Positions 17,754 to 27,419 of a DNA stretch of 40,483 bases are shown here, piece by piece; the first letter of the stretch is position 1; each line of letters begins with the position of its first letter. Source of the stretch: Alphaproteobacteria bacterium. Its GTDB lineage: Bacteria; Pseudomonadota; Alphaproteobacteria; Rhodobacterales; Rhodobacteraceae. The stretch spans positions 1 through 40,483 of the forward strand of contig JAADIJ010000045.1 of the NCBI GenBank assembly GCA_013151335.1, written 5' to 3'. The position numbers and the translations under genes were made by a program. The notes under the pieces are model-generated. The model had not been told where the DNA came from. It searched no databases and saw only the letters and a list, made by a program, of their open reading frames with translations.

Positions 17754-18761
17754 TCATAATTGCGGCGCACTCTGCAAGCCCTGATCGGGCGAAACCGCCG
17801 CTAATGCCTCTAAAATCAAGGCAGGCCCCGCGCCGTCAAGATGCGCACCCTCTGACAATATTCGCCGCCATTTGCGCGCGCCCACACGACCGGCAAACAG
17901 GCCGAGCATGTGACGGCTAATCTGATTGAGGCGACCGCCCGCGTTCAGATGCGCGTCGATATAGGGTAGCATATCAATCACCGCTTGCTGCGCAGATATC
18001 TGCCGCTTAACGCCAAAAATCCGCCTGTCCGCCTCCAGCAATATCGCCGGATCATGATAAGCGGCGCGCCCGATCATGACCCCGTCAAGGCCCTGATCCA
18101 GAAATCCCAACGCTTGATCAAGCGACGTAATCCCGCCATTTATCACAACCTCAAGGGCCGGAAACATGCGTTTCATATCGAGTACCAATTGCACATCAAG
18201 CGGTGGCACATCGCGGTTTTGCTTGGGCGAAAGCCCTTCAAGCCAAGCCTTGCGCGCGTGAATTGCAAAGCTCGTCACACCGACGTTGGCAACCGTCTGC
18301 AAAAAATCCGGCAAGATATCGCGCGGTATCTGGTCATCAATCCCGATGCGACACTTCACCGTAATCTCGGCCCCGCGCGACGCCTCTTTCATCGCGACCA
18401 CACACTCGGCAACCAGCGCGGGCGTTGCCATCAAAGCCGCACCAAAACACCCGGACTGAACCCGATCCGACGGGCAGCCCACATTGAAATTGATCTCGTC
18501 ATAGCCAAACTCATTGGCAATCGTGACGGCGGCGGCAAGTTGTTCGGGATCGGACCCTCCCAATTGCAAGGCCACCGGATGCTCGGCGGCATCAAACCCA
18601 AGCAACCGCTCCGCATCCCCATGCACGATCGCCGCCGCGGTCACCATCTCTGAATAGAGCAGAACCTCTCGGCTAAGCTGGCGATGAAAATAACGACAAT
18701 GCCGGTCGGTCCAGTCCATCATCGGCGCAACGGACAATTTTTTATCTAGTTTTTTCAGCAT
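17754..18761 (-). CDS. dusA: tRNA-dihydrouridine(20/20a) synthase DusA
   Basis: 335 residues. FMN-dependent reduction of uridine 20/20a in the tRNA D-loop. The TIM-barrel start LSVAPMMDWTDRHCRYF is characteristic, and NFNVGCPSDRVQSGCFGA (92-108) carries the catalytic Cys96 in the DusA-specific form. VVINGGITS and GVMIGRAAYHDP provide the FMN phosphate site. First gene of a two-gene minus-strand unit with the TauE/SafE exporter, transcribed away from tRNA-Asp. Confidence 0.94.
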   Translation of the reverse strand: MLKKLDKKLSVAPMMDWTDRHCRYFHRQLSREVLLYSEMVTAAAIVHGDAERLLGFDAAEHPVALQLGGSDPEQLAAAVTIANEFGYDEINFNVGCPSDRVQSGCFGAALMATPALVAECVVAMKEASRGAEITVKCRIGIDDQIPRDILPDFLQTVANVGVTSFAIHARKAWLEGLSPKQNRDVPPLDVQLVLDMKRMFPALEVVINGGITSLDQALGFLDQGLDGVMIGRAAYHDPAILLEADRRIFGVKRQISAQQAVIDMLPYIDAHLNAGGRLNQISRHMLGLFAGRVGARKWRRILSEGAHLDGAGPALILEALAAVSPDQGLQSAPQL

Positions 18762-18984
18762 GTTATGCTATATATCATTTGCGTTCTATTTAGCAATCAC
18801 AAAAACGCGACGGGCGCAGAGGCTGCGCCGTGTGGACAGATTGCGCGCATTGAAACTTTGCGTTTTGCTCAAATCCACCGCACACGACCCAAGCTTAGGC
18901 CCAGTTTGCGAACTTGTTTCTCTGGGCACGAGCCGGAAATCAAGCCTCGCCTGCGAATATTATCCAGACCGCAGACAGAACCGC

Positions 18985-19013
18985 TTGACGGCTATGGCGA
19001 GTGGACATACAAC
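18985..19013 (+). promoter_or_regulatory. promoter of tRNA-Asp
   Basis: TTGACG (18985-18990), 17 bases, TACAAC (19008-19013): a near-consensus housekeeping promoter. A start near 19020 would leave a 33-base 5' leader before the tRNA. Confidence 0.55.
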
Positions 19014-19052
19014 CGCGCTCACGCTGTGGCCTTTTGGCTGCGGATGTCAGTA

Positions 19053-19129
19053 GCGGTTGTAGCTCAGCTGGTTAGAGTGCCGGCCTGTCACGCCGGAGGT
19101 CGCGGGTTCGAGCCCCGTCAACCGCGCCA
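19053..19129 (+). tRNA. tRNA-Asp (anticodon GTC)
   Basis: 77 bases including an encoded CCA (19127-19129). The acceptor stem GCGGTTG (19053-19059) pairs with CAACCGC; D-arm GCTCAGCTGGTTAGAGT is standard; the anticodon stem CCGGC/GCCGG encloses loop CTGTCAC with anticodon GTC at 19087-19089; the T-arm has GGTTCGAGC. The discriminator base is G, as required for Asp. A run of six T follows CCA directly. Confidence 0.98.
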
Positions 19130-19151
19130 TTTTTTCTCACAAGGGTGTTTC

Positions 19152-19373
19152 ATGCGAAGAATTACCAACCTTATCTCGTTGAAAAACCTGATTGTTCTGA
19201 CAATCTTTCTGGGGCTGGCCCCGTTCTTGCCCGAACCGCATATCTGGCAAAAGCTGAAAATGTTGACCCAGGGTACGCTCGGCAATCCGCGCGACATCCT
19301 TGATCTGCTCTTTCACATCACACCATTGGCTTTTTTGATTCTGAAACTGTCGCTGGATCGCAAAAAAACCTGA
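19152..19373 (+). CDS. small membrane protein, 73 residues
   Basis: ATG 19152 with AAGGGTG upstream. It has two hydrophobic stretches (about LIVLTIFLGLAPF and LDLLFHITPLAFLILKL), separated by EPHIWQKLKMLTQGTL. Similar short proteins with LGLAPFxPEPH occur in Rhodobacterales next to tRNA-Asp and are often labelled RND transporter, a name their size does not support. It could be read from the tRNA promoter if the T-run at 19130 does not stop transcription. Function unknown. Confidence 0.78.
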   Translation: MRRITNLISLKNLIVLTIFLGLAPFLPEPHIWQKLKMLTQGTLGNPRDILDLLFHITPLAFLILKLSLDRKKT

Positions 19374-19380
19374 ACTGGCG

Positions 19381-20073
19381 CTATAATCTGGTGGTCATAC
19401 GGTAACCCGGCGCATAGGCGAGCCTGACAAAAGTTACCGAAACTTGTTTGATCCGGGTTAACCTTTCGGTCACAAACAGCGCTTTGCCAACGGTGGTATC
19501 AAGAGCTTCAGCCTCGGCCTCGTCGGCGTTCTTGGCCAAAAACGTAATCTCGCCACCGCTTAGGGGCGCGTTTTGTACCAGCCATTCGTTCACGCTGACA
19601 CGCGAGAAATCCGCCGACCGGATACCGGGCACTGCGGCCATGTTGATCCATCGGTCCTCGTATAAGTAGGGTTGGTCATTTGACAAATGTAATGTGCGGA
19701 TATGCAGGGTTTCTGCATGAATATCGAGCTTCATCAAAGCCTGAATAAAACTGGGGGCCAAGACATGAGCTTTCTGAAGGATTGCGTGGCGATAGACCCC
19801 GCCCAGAGCCTCGATTTCGCGCCGGATCACCGCAATATCAAAGGTCGCTTTGTGGACCGGATCGGGGCTGACGCGGGTGCCGGCTTTGCGACGGCGCTCC
19901 AAGATGCCGGTTTCGGCCAACTCGCGCAAAGCGCGGTTGACGGTCGCGCGCGCGCAGCCAAACTCTGCCGCCAATGCAACCTCGGAGGGGATTAAATCGC
20001 CGGGCCTCCAGACACGGGCGCGGATGCGGTGCAGGACCTCGGTTTGTATCCGTTGATAGGTTATCCCGCTCAC
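19381..20073 (-). CDS. hutC: histidine utilisation repressor HutC, GntR family
   Basis: 230 residues from GTG 20073, which overlaps the hutF stop (GTGA) and has GAGG 9 bases upstream; a longer frame only reads into hutF. The N-terminal winged helix-turn-helix (TYQRIQTEVLHRI, then PSEVALAAEFGCARATVNRAL and a wing with RRRKAGTRV) is GntR type, followed by a UTRA ligand domain (about 85-230) as in HutC/FarR. HutC represses hut genes until urocanate binds. Location inside the hut cluster supports the name. Its likely operator is at 21457-21478. Confidence 0.9.
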   Translation of the reverse strand: MSGITYQRIQTEVLHRIRARVWRPGDLIPSEVALAAEFGCARATVNRALRELAETGILERRRKAGTRVSPDPVHKATFDIAVIRREIEALGGVYRHAILQKAHVLAPSFIQALMKLDIHAETLHIRTLHLSNDQPYLYEDRWINMAAVPGIRSADFSRVSVNEWLVQNAPLSGGEITFLAKNADEAEAEALDTTVGKALFVTERLTRIKQVSVTFVRLAYAPGYRMTTRL

Positions 20074-21434
20074 AAGCCGGACCTCAATTTGCGTAAGCTT
20101 TGACGATAAGCGGCAGTGATCTCCGCCTCGCGAATATGTTGCCCGCCTCTGATCAAATGCCGCCCCGCCGACCATAGGTTTCGCACCAAATGATTGCCAT
20201 GCGCAAACAACCAGGTGTCGAGGAGCCGTTCCCCCCTCAGACCCTCAAAATCCGGATGGCTGGTATCGATTTCCACGATATCAGCCCATTTCCCTTTTGT
20301 GATCACACCACTGTCACGGGCCAGTGCCTGCGCGGACCCCGTGGCCGCATACTGGTATATCTGGCGTCCTGTCGAGGCTGTGTGGCCCCCGAATGCCGCG
20401 CGACAATGATCGCGCAAACGCTGCGAATATTCCAACGTTCGAATCTCTTCTGTCAATGATATCCGTATGTTACTATCCGTTCCTAATCCAAAAATACCCT
20501 GCTGATTGAGGTAATTCACCCCGTCAAATATACCGTCCCCAAGATTTGACTCAGTGATCGGGCAAAGTCCGGCCACCGCGCCAGACTTTGCGAGATCGCG
20601 GCTTTCTGTCTTGGTCATTTGCGTGGCATGGATCAGACACCAGCGCCGATCTACATTAAAATGCTTGAGCAGCCAGTCCACCGGCCGCGCGCCTAGATGG
20701 ACCTTGACCTCGTCTACTTCGGCCAATTGCTCTGCTATATGAATATGCAGTGGAGCGCCCGGAAACATCTGGGTAACCGCCCCAAGTGCGTCGGGCGAGA
20801 CCGCGCGCAGCGAGTGGGGCGCGACGCCCAGTCCACAGTCCGACGGCAGGTCATTCACACTTGTCGAGCAGGCCGATAATAGGCGTTCAAATTGCGCAAG
20901 CATCAGCCTAAATCGCATCTGCCCGCCCGTCAGTTCGCGCCCGTCACACCCCCCTTGGGTGTAAAGAACCGGCAGATGCGTCAGGCCGATGCCGCTCTGT
21001 TCTCTGGCGGCAAATATCCTGTGGCTCAGCTCTGCCGGATCGTCATACGCCGCGCCATCCGGTTGATTGTGCAGATAGTGAAACTCGCCTACAGAGGCAA
21101 AACCGACGCGCAGCATCTCCATCTGCGCGAAGGCGGCAATCGCCTGAATATCGGCGGGGGTCAGCACCTTAAGGAAGCGGTACATCAGCTTGCGCCACGT
21201 CCAAAAGCTATCATTAGCATCCGGCCCTTGGCATTCGGTAAGTCCGGCCATTGCCCGCTGAAACGTGTGTGAATGGAGGTTCCCTTGCGCGGGTAAAACC
21301 AGCGCCAAGGCCCGTCCTTGTCGTTCTTGATCGGGTATCACGGAGGCGATTCGTCCGTCTTTGCCAATCTTGATCAACACCTTTTCGGCCCAGCCATCGG
21401 CGGTAAGTGCCTGTTCGGCCCACAGAATTTCCAT
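20070..21434 (-). CDS. hutF: formimidoylglutamate deiminase HutF
   Basis: 454 residues from ATG 21434, giving the family N-terminus MEILWAEQALTADGWAEKV; an upstream ATG at 21473 has no ribosome site and lies in the promoter. The amidohydrolase metal motif is GNLHSHTFQRAMAG (HSH at 54-56), with HIHIAEQ, CLIHATQ and the zinc/Asp strand LGTDSN further on. It converts N-formimino-L-glutamate to N-formyl-L-glutamate plus ammonia, the step that defines the five-enzyme histidine route. It is divergent to hutI and translationally coupled to hutC. Confidence 0.94.
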   Translation of the reverse strand: MEILWAEQALTADGWAEKVLIKIGKDGRIASVIPDQERQGRALALVLPAQGNLHSHTFQRAMAGLTECQGPDANDSFWTWRKLMYRFLKVLTPADIQAIAAFAQMEMLRVGFASVGEFHYLHNQPDGAAYDDPAELSHRIFAAREQSGIGLTHLPVLYTQGGCDGRELTGGQMRFRLMLAQFERLLSACSTSVNDLPSDCGLGVAPHSLRAVSPDALGAVTQMFPGAPLHIHIAEQLAEVDEVKVHLGARPVDWLLKHFNVDRRWCLIHATQMTKTESRDLAKSGAVAGLCPITESNLGDGIFDGVNYLNQQGIFGLGTDSNIRISLTEEIRTLEYSQRLRDHCRAAFGGHTASTGRQIYQYAATGSAQALARDSGVITKGKWADIVEIDTSHPDFEGLRGERLLDTWLFAHGNHLVRNLWSAGRHLIRGGQHIREAEITAAYRQSLRKLRSGL

Positions 21435-21448
21435 CTCGCATACCCGGA

Positions 21449-21478
21449 TTGACAAGTTAATATGTGCAGACATAATAA
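21449..21478 (+). promoter_or_regulatory. promoter of hutI-hutH-hutU
   Basis: TTGACA (21449-21454), 18 bases, TAATAA (21473-21478). The -35 is a perfect consensus. Transcription would start near 21485, 27 bases before the hutI ATG. Confidence 0.65.
21457..21478. promoter_or_regulatory. candidate HutC operator
   Basis: Inverted repeat TTAATATGT-GCAG-ACATAATAA, eight of nine pairs matching, with the inner arms TATGT/ACATA perfect. The core TGT-N4-ACA has the same geometry as the TGTATATACA-like sites of HutC proteins. It overlaps the -10 of both hut promoters, as expected for a repressor site. Confidence 0.55.
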
Positions 21479-21484
21479 TGTTAA
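21457..21484 (-). promoter_or_regulatory. promoter of hutF-hutC
   Basis: Minus strand: TTAACA (21479-21484), 16 bases, TATTAA (21457-21462). It faces and overlaps the hutI promoter almost completely, so both directions can be controlled from one site. Start would be near 21450, leaving a leader of about 15 bases. Confidence 0.5.
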
Positions 21485-21511
21485 GTCTGGATTTAGCAAG
21501 AGAGTCCCGAA

Positions 21512-22717
21512 ATGTCCGTTACCCTGCTTACCAACTGCCAAGTCGCGCAGATGACCGCCGAACGCCCCTATGGTCTGATTCCTCGCGGAGCTGTTGCGCT
21601 TAAAGACGCCCTGATCGACTGGGTCGGGAGCGAGGACGAGCTTCCTACGCGCTATTCCGCCGCAAAAACCCACGATCTTGGCGGGCGGCTGGTCACCCCG
21701 ACGCTGATTGATTGCCACACCCATCTGGTTCACGGCGGGGACCGCGCACGCGAGTTTGAGATGCGGCTTGAGGGCGCGGATTACCAGGAAATTGCCAAAG
21801 CTGGGGGCGGGATCGTCTCGACCATGACCGCCACCCGAAGCGCCGATTTTGACGACCTGCTGGCGCAAAGCCTGCCGCGGCTTGACGCGCTGATCGCCGA
21901 AGGGGTGGCTGTGGTCGAGGTGAAATCCGGCTACGGGCTGACCATTCCCGACGAGATCAAAATACTGCGCGTTGCCCGCAAGCTGGCCGAGCTGCGTCCG
22001 GTGCAAATCAAGACAAGCTGGCTTGCCGCCCACGACATCGCGCCGGAATATCAGGGGCGCAGCGACGCCTATATCGACGAGGTTGCCATCGCTGGATTGC
22101 GCGAGGCCAAGGCTTTAGGACTGGTCGATGCGGTAGACGGGTTTTGCGAGGGGATCGCCTTTTCGCCGGCCCAAATTGCACGCCTGTTTGATGTGGCTGG
22201 CGAGCTTGGATTGCCGGTGAAGCTGCACGCCGAGCAGTTGTCAAATCTCGGCGGGGCGGCGCTTGCTGCCTCCTATAAGGCGATTTCGGCGGATCATTTG
22301 GAGCATCTGGATCAGGCCGGAATTGAAGCGATGGCGCGGACGCAAACGGTGGCAGTTCTGCTTCCGGGGGCATTTTTTACCCTGCGCGAAACCCAAATTC
22401 CGCCGGTTGACGCCTTACAAAAAGCCCAAGTTCCGATCGCGATCGCAACGGATGCAAACCCCGGCTCTTCGCCACTCTACTCGCCGCTGTTAACCATGAA
22501 TATGGCCGCAACCCTGTTTGGTTTAACTCCGCAAGAAGCGCTGGAGGGTATGACGCGTCACGCGGCAAGTGCGCTTGGATTAGCCGGTGAAACCGGAACG
22601 ATAGAGGCAAGCAAGCGTGCCGATCTGGCGATCTGGAACGTCAAACACCCCGCCGAGCTGGCTTATCGGATGGGGTTTAATCCGCTTTTCAAGACCATTA
22701 TCGGAGGCCGGATATGA
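21512..22717 (+). CDS. hutI: imidazolonepropionase HutI
   Basis: 401 residues. Metal-dependent amidohydrolase that opens 4-imidazolone-5-propanoate to N-formimino-L-glutamate. Metal site [12 protein letters not shown] (68-79), then [30 protein letters not shown] and [10 protein letters not shown], all family signatures. AAGAGAG lies before the ATG. The stop overlaps the hutH start (ATGA). Confidence 0.96.
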   Translation: MSVTLLTNCQVAQMTAERPYGLIPRGAVALKDALIDWVGSEDELPTRYSAAKTHDLGGRLVTPTLIDCHTHLVHGGDRAREFEMRLEGADYQEIAKAGGGIVSTMTATRSADFDDLLAQSLPRLDALIAEGVAVVEVKSGYGLTIPDEIKILRVARKLAELRPVQIKTSWLAAHDIAPEYQGRSDAYIDEVAIAGLREAKALGLVDAVDGFCEGIAFSPAQIARLFDVAGELGLPVKLHAEQLSNLGGAALAASYKAISADHLEHLDQAGIEAMARTQTVAVLLPGAFFTLRETQIPPVDALQKAQVPIAIATDANPGSSPLYSPLLTMNMAATLFGLTPQEALEGMTRHAASALGLAGETGTIEASKRADLAIWNVKHPAELAYRMGFNPLFKTIIGGRI

Positions 22718-24240
22718 GGCTGATCCCGGCGCAAGTTTCCCTTGAGAAAATCCGTGCAATTTATTGCGGGGATCAGGTGGAAATCGGCCGAAACTGCCGC
22801 AAAGCTGTTGAAAAAGCTCACGAAATAATCAGGGCCGCTGCGTTAGGCGACGCGCCAATTTACGGCGTCAACACCGGATTTGGCAAGCTCGCATCGGTCA
22901 GGATCGCCAGCAGGGACACCGAGAAACTGCAACGTAACCTGATCCTCAGCCATGCGGCAGGTGTCGGCACGCCGCTGGCAACGAACCTGGTGCGATTGGT
23001 GATGGCGCTCAAGATGATGTCGCTGGGTCGGGGGGCATCGGGCGTTCGCTGGGCGGTTATCGTTCAGATTGAGGCTATTCTCAACAAGGGCGTGATCCCC
23101 GTCATCCCGTCGCAAGGTTCGGTCGGCGCGTCGGGCGATCTTGCGCCACTTGCGCATATGGCGGCGACTATGATTGGCGAGGGGCAAGCGCAGTATAAGG
23201 GCGAAACTCTTGTGTCGGGCGAGGCGTTGCGCCGGGCGGGGTTGGCACCGATTACGCTTGGCCCCAAAGAGGGGTTGGCGCTGATAAATGGCACCCAAGT
23301 TTCGACGGCCTTGGCGTTGGCCGGTCTGTTTGATATCTGGGATTTGGCGCTCAGCTCGCTGGTCACCGGAGCCATGTCAACCGAGGCGGCGATGGGATCA
23401 AGCGCGCCGTTTCGCCCCGAGATCCATGCGTTGCGCGGCCAACCCGGACAGATCGATGCGGCGCGCTGTTTGCGCGAGCTTCAGGATGGCTCGGCCATTC
23501 GCGAGAGCCACCGCGCAGGTGATGAGCGTGTGCAAGACCCCTATTGCATTCGCTGTCAGCCGCAAGTTTTAGGGGCAGCGCTTGACGTACTGCGCCAAGC
23601 GGCGAATGTGCTTGAAATCGAGGCCAATGCGGTGACAGATAATCCACTGGTGCTGCCTGATGGCTCTATCGTTTCGGGCGGGAATTTTCATGCCGAGCCG
23701 GTGGGATTTGCCGCCGATCAAATCGCGATGGCGGCCTCGGAAATCGGCGCGATTGCGCAACGACGCATCTCGTTGCTGGTCGATCCATCGCTGTCTTTTG
23801 GCCTGCCTGCGTTCCTGTCGCCCAATCCGGGACTTAACTCTGGCATGATGATCGCCGAGGTCACTTCGGCGGCTTTAATGAGCGAAAACAAGGCCTTGTC
23901 CAACCCGCGCGTGGTGGACAGCACCCCGACCAGCGCCAATCAGGAGGACCATGTCTCGATGGCATGCCACGGTGCGCGGCGCTTGGGCGAGATGGCCGGG
24001 AACCTCGCTGGCATCATCGGCATCGAAGGCTTGACCGCTGCCCAAGGCATCGAGCTGCGCGCGCCGCTCAAGACCAGCCCGGCGCTGGCGCAAAAGCTGA
24101 AACAGGTACGCGAGGTCAGCACGATGCTAAGCGACGATCGCCTGATGGCCCCCGAAATTGCCGCCGTCGTTACCCTTGTCAAACAAGGCGGATTGCTGCC
24201 TGACCACCCGCCACAATTGAAGGAAACCTCCCATGTCTGA
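22714..24240 (+). CDS. hutH: histidine ammonia-lyase HutH
   Basis: 508 residues, standard length. Removes ammonia from L-histidine to give trans-urocanate. The Ala-Ser-Gly triad that forms the MIO cofactor is at 139-141 in [20 protein letters not shown] (50-57) and QEDHVSM near the C-terminus are also diagnostic. It overlaps hutI by 4 bases and hutU by 8. Confidence 0.96.
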   Translation: MRLIPAQVSLEKIRAIYCGDQVEIGRNCRKAVEKAHEIIRAAALGDAPIYGVNTGFGKLASVRIASRDTEKLQRNLILSHAAGVGTPLATNLVRLVMALKMMSLGRGASGVRWAVIVQIEAILNKGVIPVIPSQGSVGASGDLAPLAHMAATMIGEGQAQYKGETLVSGEALRRAGLAPITLGPKEGLALINGTQVSTALALAGLFDIWDLALSSLVTGAMSTEAAMGSSAPFRPEIHALRGQPGQIDAARCLRELQDGSAIRESHRAGDERVQDPYCIRCQPQVLGAALDVLRQAANVLEIEANAVTDNPLVLPDGSIVSGGNFHAEPVGFAADQIAMAASEIGAIAQRRISLLVDPSLSFGLPAFLSPNPGLNSGMMIAEVTSAALMSENKALSNPRVVDSTPTSANQEDHVSMACHGARRLGEMAGNLAGIIGIEGLTAAQGIELRAPLKTSPALAQKLKQVREVSTMLSDDRLMAPEIAAVVTLVKQGGLLPDHPPQLKETSHV

Positions 24241-25927
24241 CCCAAAATTTGGCCCGCGCCACAACACGCGCACCATCAAATCCCCAACCGGCCCGGAACT
24301 GACGTGCAAAAGCTGGGCGACCGAAGCGCCGTTTCGGATGATCCAGAACAATCTCGATCCCGAGGTTGCCGAAAATCCGCATGAGCTGGTGGTTTACGGC
24401 GGCATCGGTCGCGCGGCGCGCACTTGGGCGGATTTTGACCAAATTACGGCCAGCCTGAAAGCCTTGAACGGGGACGAGACCTTGCTGGTTCAGTCGGGTC
24501 GTCCGGTCGGCGTTTTTCAAACCCATAGCGAGGCACCTCGGGTTCTAATCGCCAATTCCAACCTCGTTCCCGCGTGGGCCAACTGGGATCATTTCAACGA
24601 GCTCGACCGCAAAGGCTTGATGATGTACGGGCAGATGACCGCCGGTTCGTGGATTTATATCGGCACCCAAGGCATCGTTCAGGGTACGTTTGAAACCTTC
24701 GCCGAGGCCGGGCGGCAACACTATAATGGCGACCTCACGGGGCGGTGGATTTTGACCGCAGGCCTTGGCGGAATGGGCGGCGCACAGCCCTTGGCGGCGG
24801 TGATGGCGGGCGCGTGCTGTCTGGCGGTCGAGTGTAATCCTGAAAGTATCGATTTTCGTTTGCGCACGCGATATCTCGACGAAAAGGCCGAAACGCTTGA
24901 TCAGGCGCTGGAGATGATCTCGCGTTGGACGGCGGAGGGCGAAGCCAAATCCGTCGGGCTTTTGGGCAACGCTGCCGACATTTTCCCCGAGCTGTTTGCC
25001 CGCGGAATTCGCCCCGATATGGTTACCGACCAGACCTCCGCCCATGATCCGATCAACGGCTATCTGCCTCAAGGTTGGAGCATGGGGGAGTGGCGCCAAA
25101 AGCGTGAAACCGCCCCCAAAGAGGTTGAGGCGGCGGCGCGCGCGTCGATGAAAACCCATGTGGCCGCGATGGTGGATTTCGCAAAATCCGGCGTGCCGAC
25201 ATTTGATTATGGCAATAATATCAGACAAGTCGCCAAAGACGAAGGGCTGACGCAGGCGTTTGATTTCCCCGGTTTTGTCCCGGCCTATATCCGCCCGCTA
25301 TTTTGTCGCGGCATCGGCCCGTTCCGCTGGGTCGCGCTGTCTGGTGATCCCGAGGACATCTATAAGACCGACCAAAAAGTCAAAGAGCTGATGCCTGACG
25401 ACAAGAACCTGCATCACTGGCTTGACATGGCGCGCGCGCGCATTGACTTTCAGGGATTGCCCGCGCGGATTTGCTGGGTCGGCCTTGGAGATCGGCACCG
25501 TTTGGGGCTGGCGTTCAACGAAATGGTCGCAAGTGGCGAGCTGAGCGCGCCAGTGGTGATCGGGCGCGACCACTTGGACTCAGGCTCGGTTGCCTCGCCA
25601 AATCGCGAAACCGAGGCCATGCGCGATGGCTCGGACGCCGTCAGCGACTGGCCGCTTTTGAACGCGCTTTTGAACACCGCGAGCGGGGCCACTTGGGTCA
25701 GCCTCCATCACGGCGGCGGCGTCGGCATGGGCTATTCGCAACATGCGGGCATGGTGATTGTCGCCGATGGTACGGCGGATGCGGCGCGCCGTCTGGATCG
25801 CGTCCTGTGGAATGACCCGGCGACGGGGGTGATGCGCCATGCGGATGCCGGATATTCAGAGGCGATTAAATGCGCAGAGCAACGAGGGCTGGACCTGCCT
25901 AGCCTCAAGTCGCGTCAAAACTTTTGA
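24233..25927 (+). CDS. hutU: urocanate hydratase HutU
   Basis: 564 residues. NAD-dependent hydration of urocanate to imidazolonepropionate. The N-terminus [35 protein letters not shown] (NAD-binding) and the C-terminal [17 protein letters not shown] are family signatures. It is the last gene of the hutIHU operon. No hutG (N-formylglutamate deformylase) follows, so the final step must be encoded elsewhere. The TGA stop lies inside a palindrome shared with the convergent gene. Confidence 0.96.
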   Translation: MSDPKFGPRHNTRTIKSPTGPELTCKSWATEAPFRMIQNNLDPEVAENPHELVVYGGIGRAARTWADFDQITASLKALNGDETLLVQSGRPVGVFQTHSEAPRVLIANSNLVPAWANWDHFNELDRKGLMMYGQMTAGSWIYIGTQGIVQGTFETFAEAGRQHYNGDLTGRWILTAGLGGMGGAQPLAAVMAGACCLAVECNPESIDFRLRTRYLDEKAETLDQALEMISRWTAEGEAKSVGLLGNAADIFPELFARGIRPDMVTDQTSAHDPINGYLPQGWSMGEWRQKRETAPKEVEAAARASMKTHVAAMVDFAKSGVPTFDYGNNIRQVAKDEGLTQAFDFPGFVPAYIRPLFCRGIGPFRWVALSGDPEDIYKTDQKVKELMPDDKNLHHWLDMARARIDFQGLPARICWVGLGDRHRLGLAFNEMVASGELSAPVVIGRDHLDSGSVASPNRETEAMRDGSDAVSDWPLLNALLNTASGATWVSLHHGGGVGMGYSQHAGMVIVADGTADAARRLDRVLWNDPATGVMRHADAGYSEAIKCAEQRGLDLPSLKSRQNF

Positions 25928-25941
25928 GGGCGCGCCCCTCA
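25925..25941. terminator. palindrome over two convergent stop codons, possible two-way terminator
   Basis: TGAGGG-CGCGC-CCCTCA. The left TGA is the hutU stop and the right TCA is the stop of the YbjN-like gene read on the other strand. The stem is GC-rich and would form in either transcript, but no T-run follows on either side, so intrinsic termination is uncertain. Confidence 0.4.
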
Positions 25942-26433
25942 GCCCTCGTCCATCGCCTTGCGAAAACGATCAACGAAGGTTTGGATGAGTTCGGGAAATT
26001 GTAGCGCTTTTAGGCGGATATATTCGCGATCAACCCCGCCGCGCAGATCGAAAACCAAGTCAATCCCGACCTGACGCTCCTTGACGTTTATATAGGCGCG
26101 CCCCAAAAATTCGGTGTCGTTATAGCTGTTGATGGTTTGATAATCTTTCAGGGTAATATCCCGATCAAGATTGAAATTAGCGAACAAAAACAAAATGCTA
26201 CAGTTTTCGGCAGCACATTCCGCCGCTTCGGCATGAAATAAATACCCACCGCCCTCCATTGATGCATAAGCCCCGCCCAACTGCTCGGACTTAGTCATTT
26301 TCGGCGTGTAGCCCGCAGATTTTAATATCTCTTCAAGCGATGTAGCCGAGACGCCCCTGGTCACTTGCGCAACGGCTCCGTCAGTAAAACCTACCCCAAA
26401 AAAGAGACCAATAACCAATAAAATACGCAGCAT
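25939..26433 (-). CDS. secreted YbjN-domain protein
   Basis: 164 residues with a Sec signal peptide (MLRILLVIGLFFGVGF, cleavage near AVA-QV). The remaining domain (LEEILKSAGYTPK, then YLFHAEAAECAAENCSILFLFANF and a C-terminal FVDRFRKAM) fits the YbjN/type III secretion chaperone-like fold found in many short alphaproteobacterial proteins. Two nearby cysteines (AECAAENC) could form a disulfide. Function unknown. It is on the same strand as argF, beginning 59 bases downstream of it. Confidence 0.72.
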   Translation of the reverse strand: MLRILLVIGLFFGVGFTDGAVAQVTRGVSATSLEEILKSAGYTPKMTKSEQLGGAYASMEGGGYLFHAEAAECAAENCSILFLFANFNLDRDITLKDYQTINSYNDTEFLGRAYINVKERQVGIDLVFDLRGGVDREYIRLKALQFPELIQTFVDRFRKAMDEG

Positions 26434-26492
26434 GACGGCCCCTCACCAATACAATCAAGTCAGAAATAGGATAACCACAAAATCGTTAAAAA

Positions 26493-27419
26493 TCAAACCC
26501 CCAGACAATAGCGCAGGATCGCTTTTTGCGCGTGCAGCCGATTTTCCGCCTCGTCGAAAATGACCGAGCGCGGGCCGTCCATGACCTCGGAGGTCACCTC
26601 TTCGTCGCGATGCGCGGGCAGGCAATGCATGAACAAAGCGTCGGGTTTGGCGGCGGACATCAGCTCGTCATTGACCTGATAGGGGCGCAGTTGGTTGTGG
26701 CGACGTTCGCGCGCGGATTGGCTGTCGTGCATGGAAACCCACGTGTCCGTGACCACCAGATCGGCCCCCTCCACCGCCTTCATCGGGTCACGTTCAACCG
26801 TGATATTCACGCCAGATTTGCGCGCTTCGCCCAGAAATTCGGCCTCGGGATCAAGCTGCGACGGGCCGGTGAAGGTGAGGTCGAACCCGAATTGCCCCGC
26901 CGCCTGCACCATCGAGGCGCAGACATTATTGCCATCCCCTGACCACACGACCTTGCGCCCGGCAATGGGGCCGCGATGCTCTTCATAGGTCAAAACATCG
27001 GCCATGATCTGGCAAGGATGGGTGCGGTTTGTGAGGCCGTTGACCACCGGAACCGAGGCGTATTCGGCCATCTCCAGCAGGGTTTCTTCCTCAAATGTGC
27101 GCATCATGATCAGGTCCACATAGCGGCTGAGAACCCGCGCGGTGTCGGCAATGGTTTCGCCATGGCCAAGCTGCATATCCGCACCTGACAGCACCATCGA
27201 CTGGCCTCCCATCTGGCGCACGCCCACATCAAAACTGACCCGCGTGCGGGTGGACGGCTTTTCAAAAATCAGCGCGACCATGCGTCCGTCAAGCGGGCGA
27301 TCCTGATCGGGCGCGCCGCGCGGCTGGCCCGCTCGTGCGGTTTTCATCGCCAGCGCCATGTCCAAAATGCCGCGCAGGTCGTCCTTTGAGGTTTTGTTAA
27401 TGTCCAGAAAATGCGTCAT
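26493..27419 (-). CDS. argF: ornithine carbamoyltransferase
   Basis: 308 residues. Joins carbamoyl phosphate and ornithine to citrulline, in arginine synthesis. Carbamoyl-phosphate binding STRTR at 56-60, HPCQ at 134-137, and the ornithine-side HCLPAHR at 265-271 are all intact. The ATG overlaps the argD stop by 4 bases, so the two are translated together. Confidence 0.97.
   Translation of the reverse strand: MTHFLDINKTSKDDLRGILDMALAMKTARAGQPRGAPDQDRPLDGRMVALIFEKPSTRTRVSFDVGVRQMGGQSMVLSGADMQLGHGETIADTARVLSRYVDLIMMRTFEEETLLEMAEYASVPVVNGLTNRTHPCQIMADVLTYEEHRGPIAGRKVVWSGDGNNVCASMVQAAGQFGFDLTFTGPSQLDPEAEFLGEARKSGVNITVERDPMKAVEGADLVVTDTWVSMHDSQSARERRHNQLRPYQVNDELMSAAKPDALFMHCLPAHRDEEVTSEVMDGPRSVIFDEAENRLHAQKAILRYCLGV

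Noticed and set aside
18813-18829. GGCGCAG-AGG-CTGCGCC hairpin upstream of dusA
   Set aside because: Perfect 7-bp stem, but no adjacent T-run in either direction and no clear role; too little for a terminator or attenuator call.
18760-19053. 97-codon frame between dusA and tRNA-Asp
   Set aside because: Starts inside the dusA start codon region, no ribosome site, and runs over the tRNA promoter.
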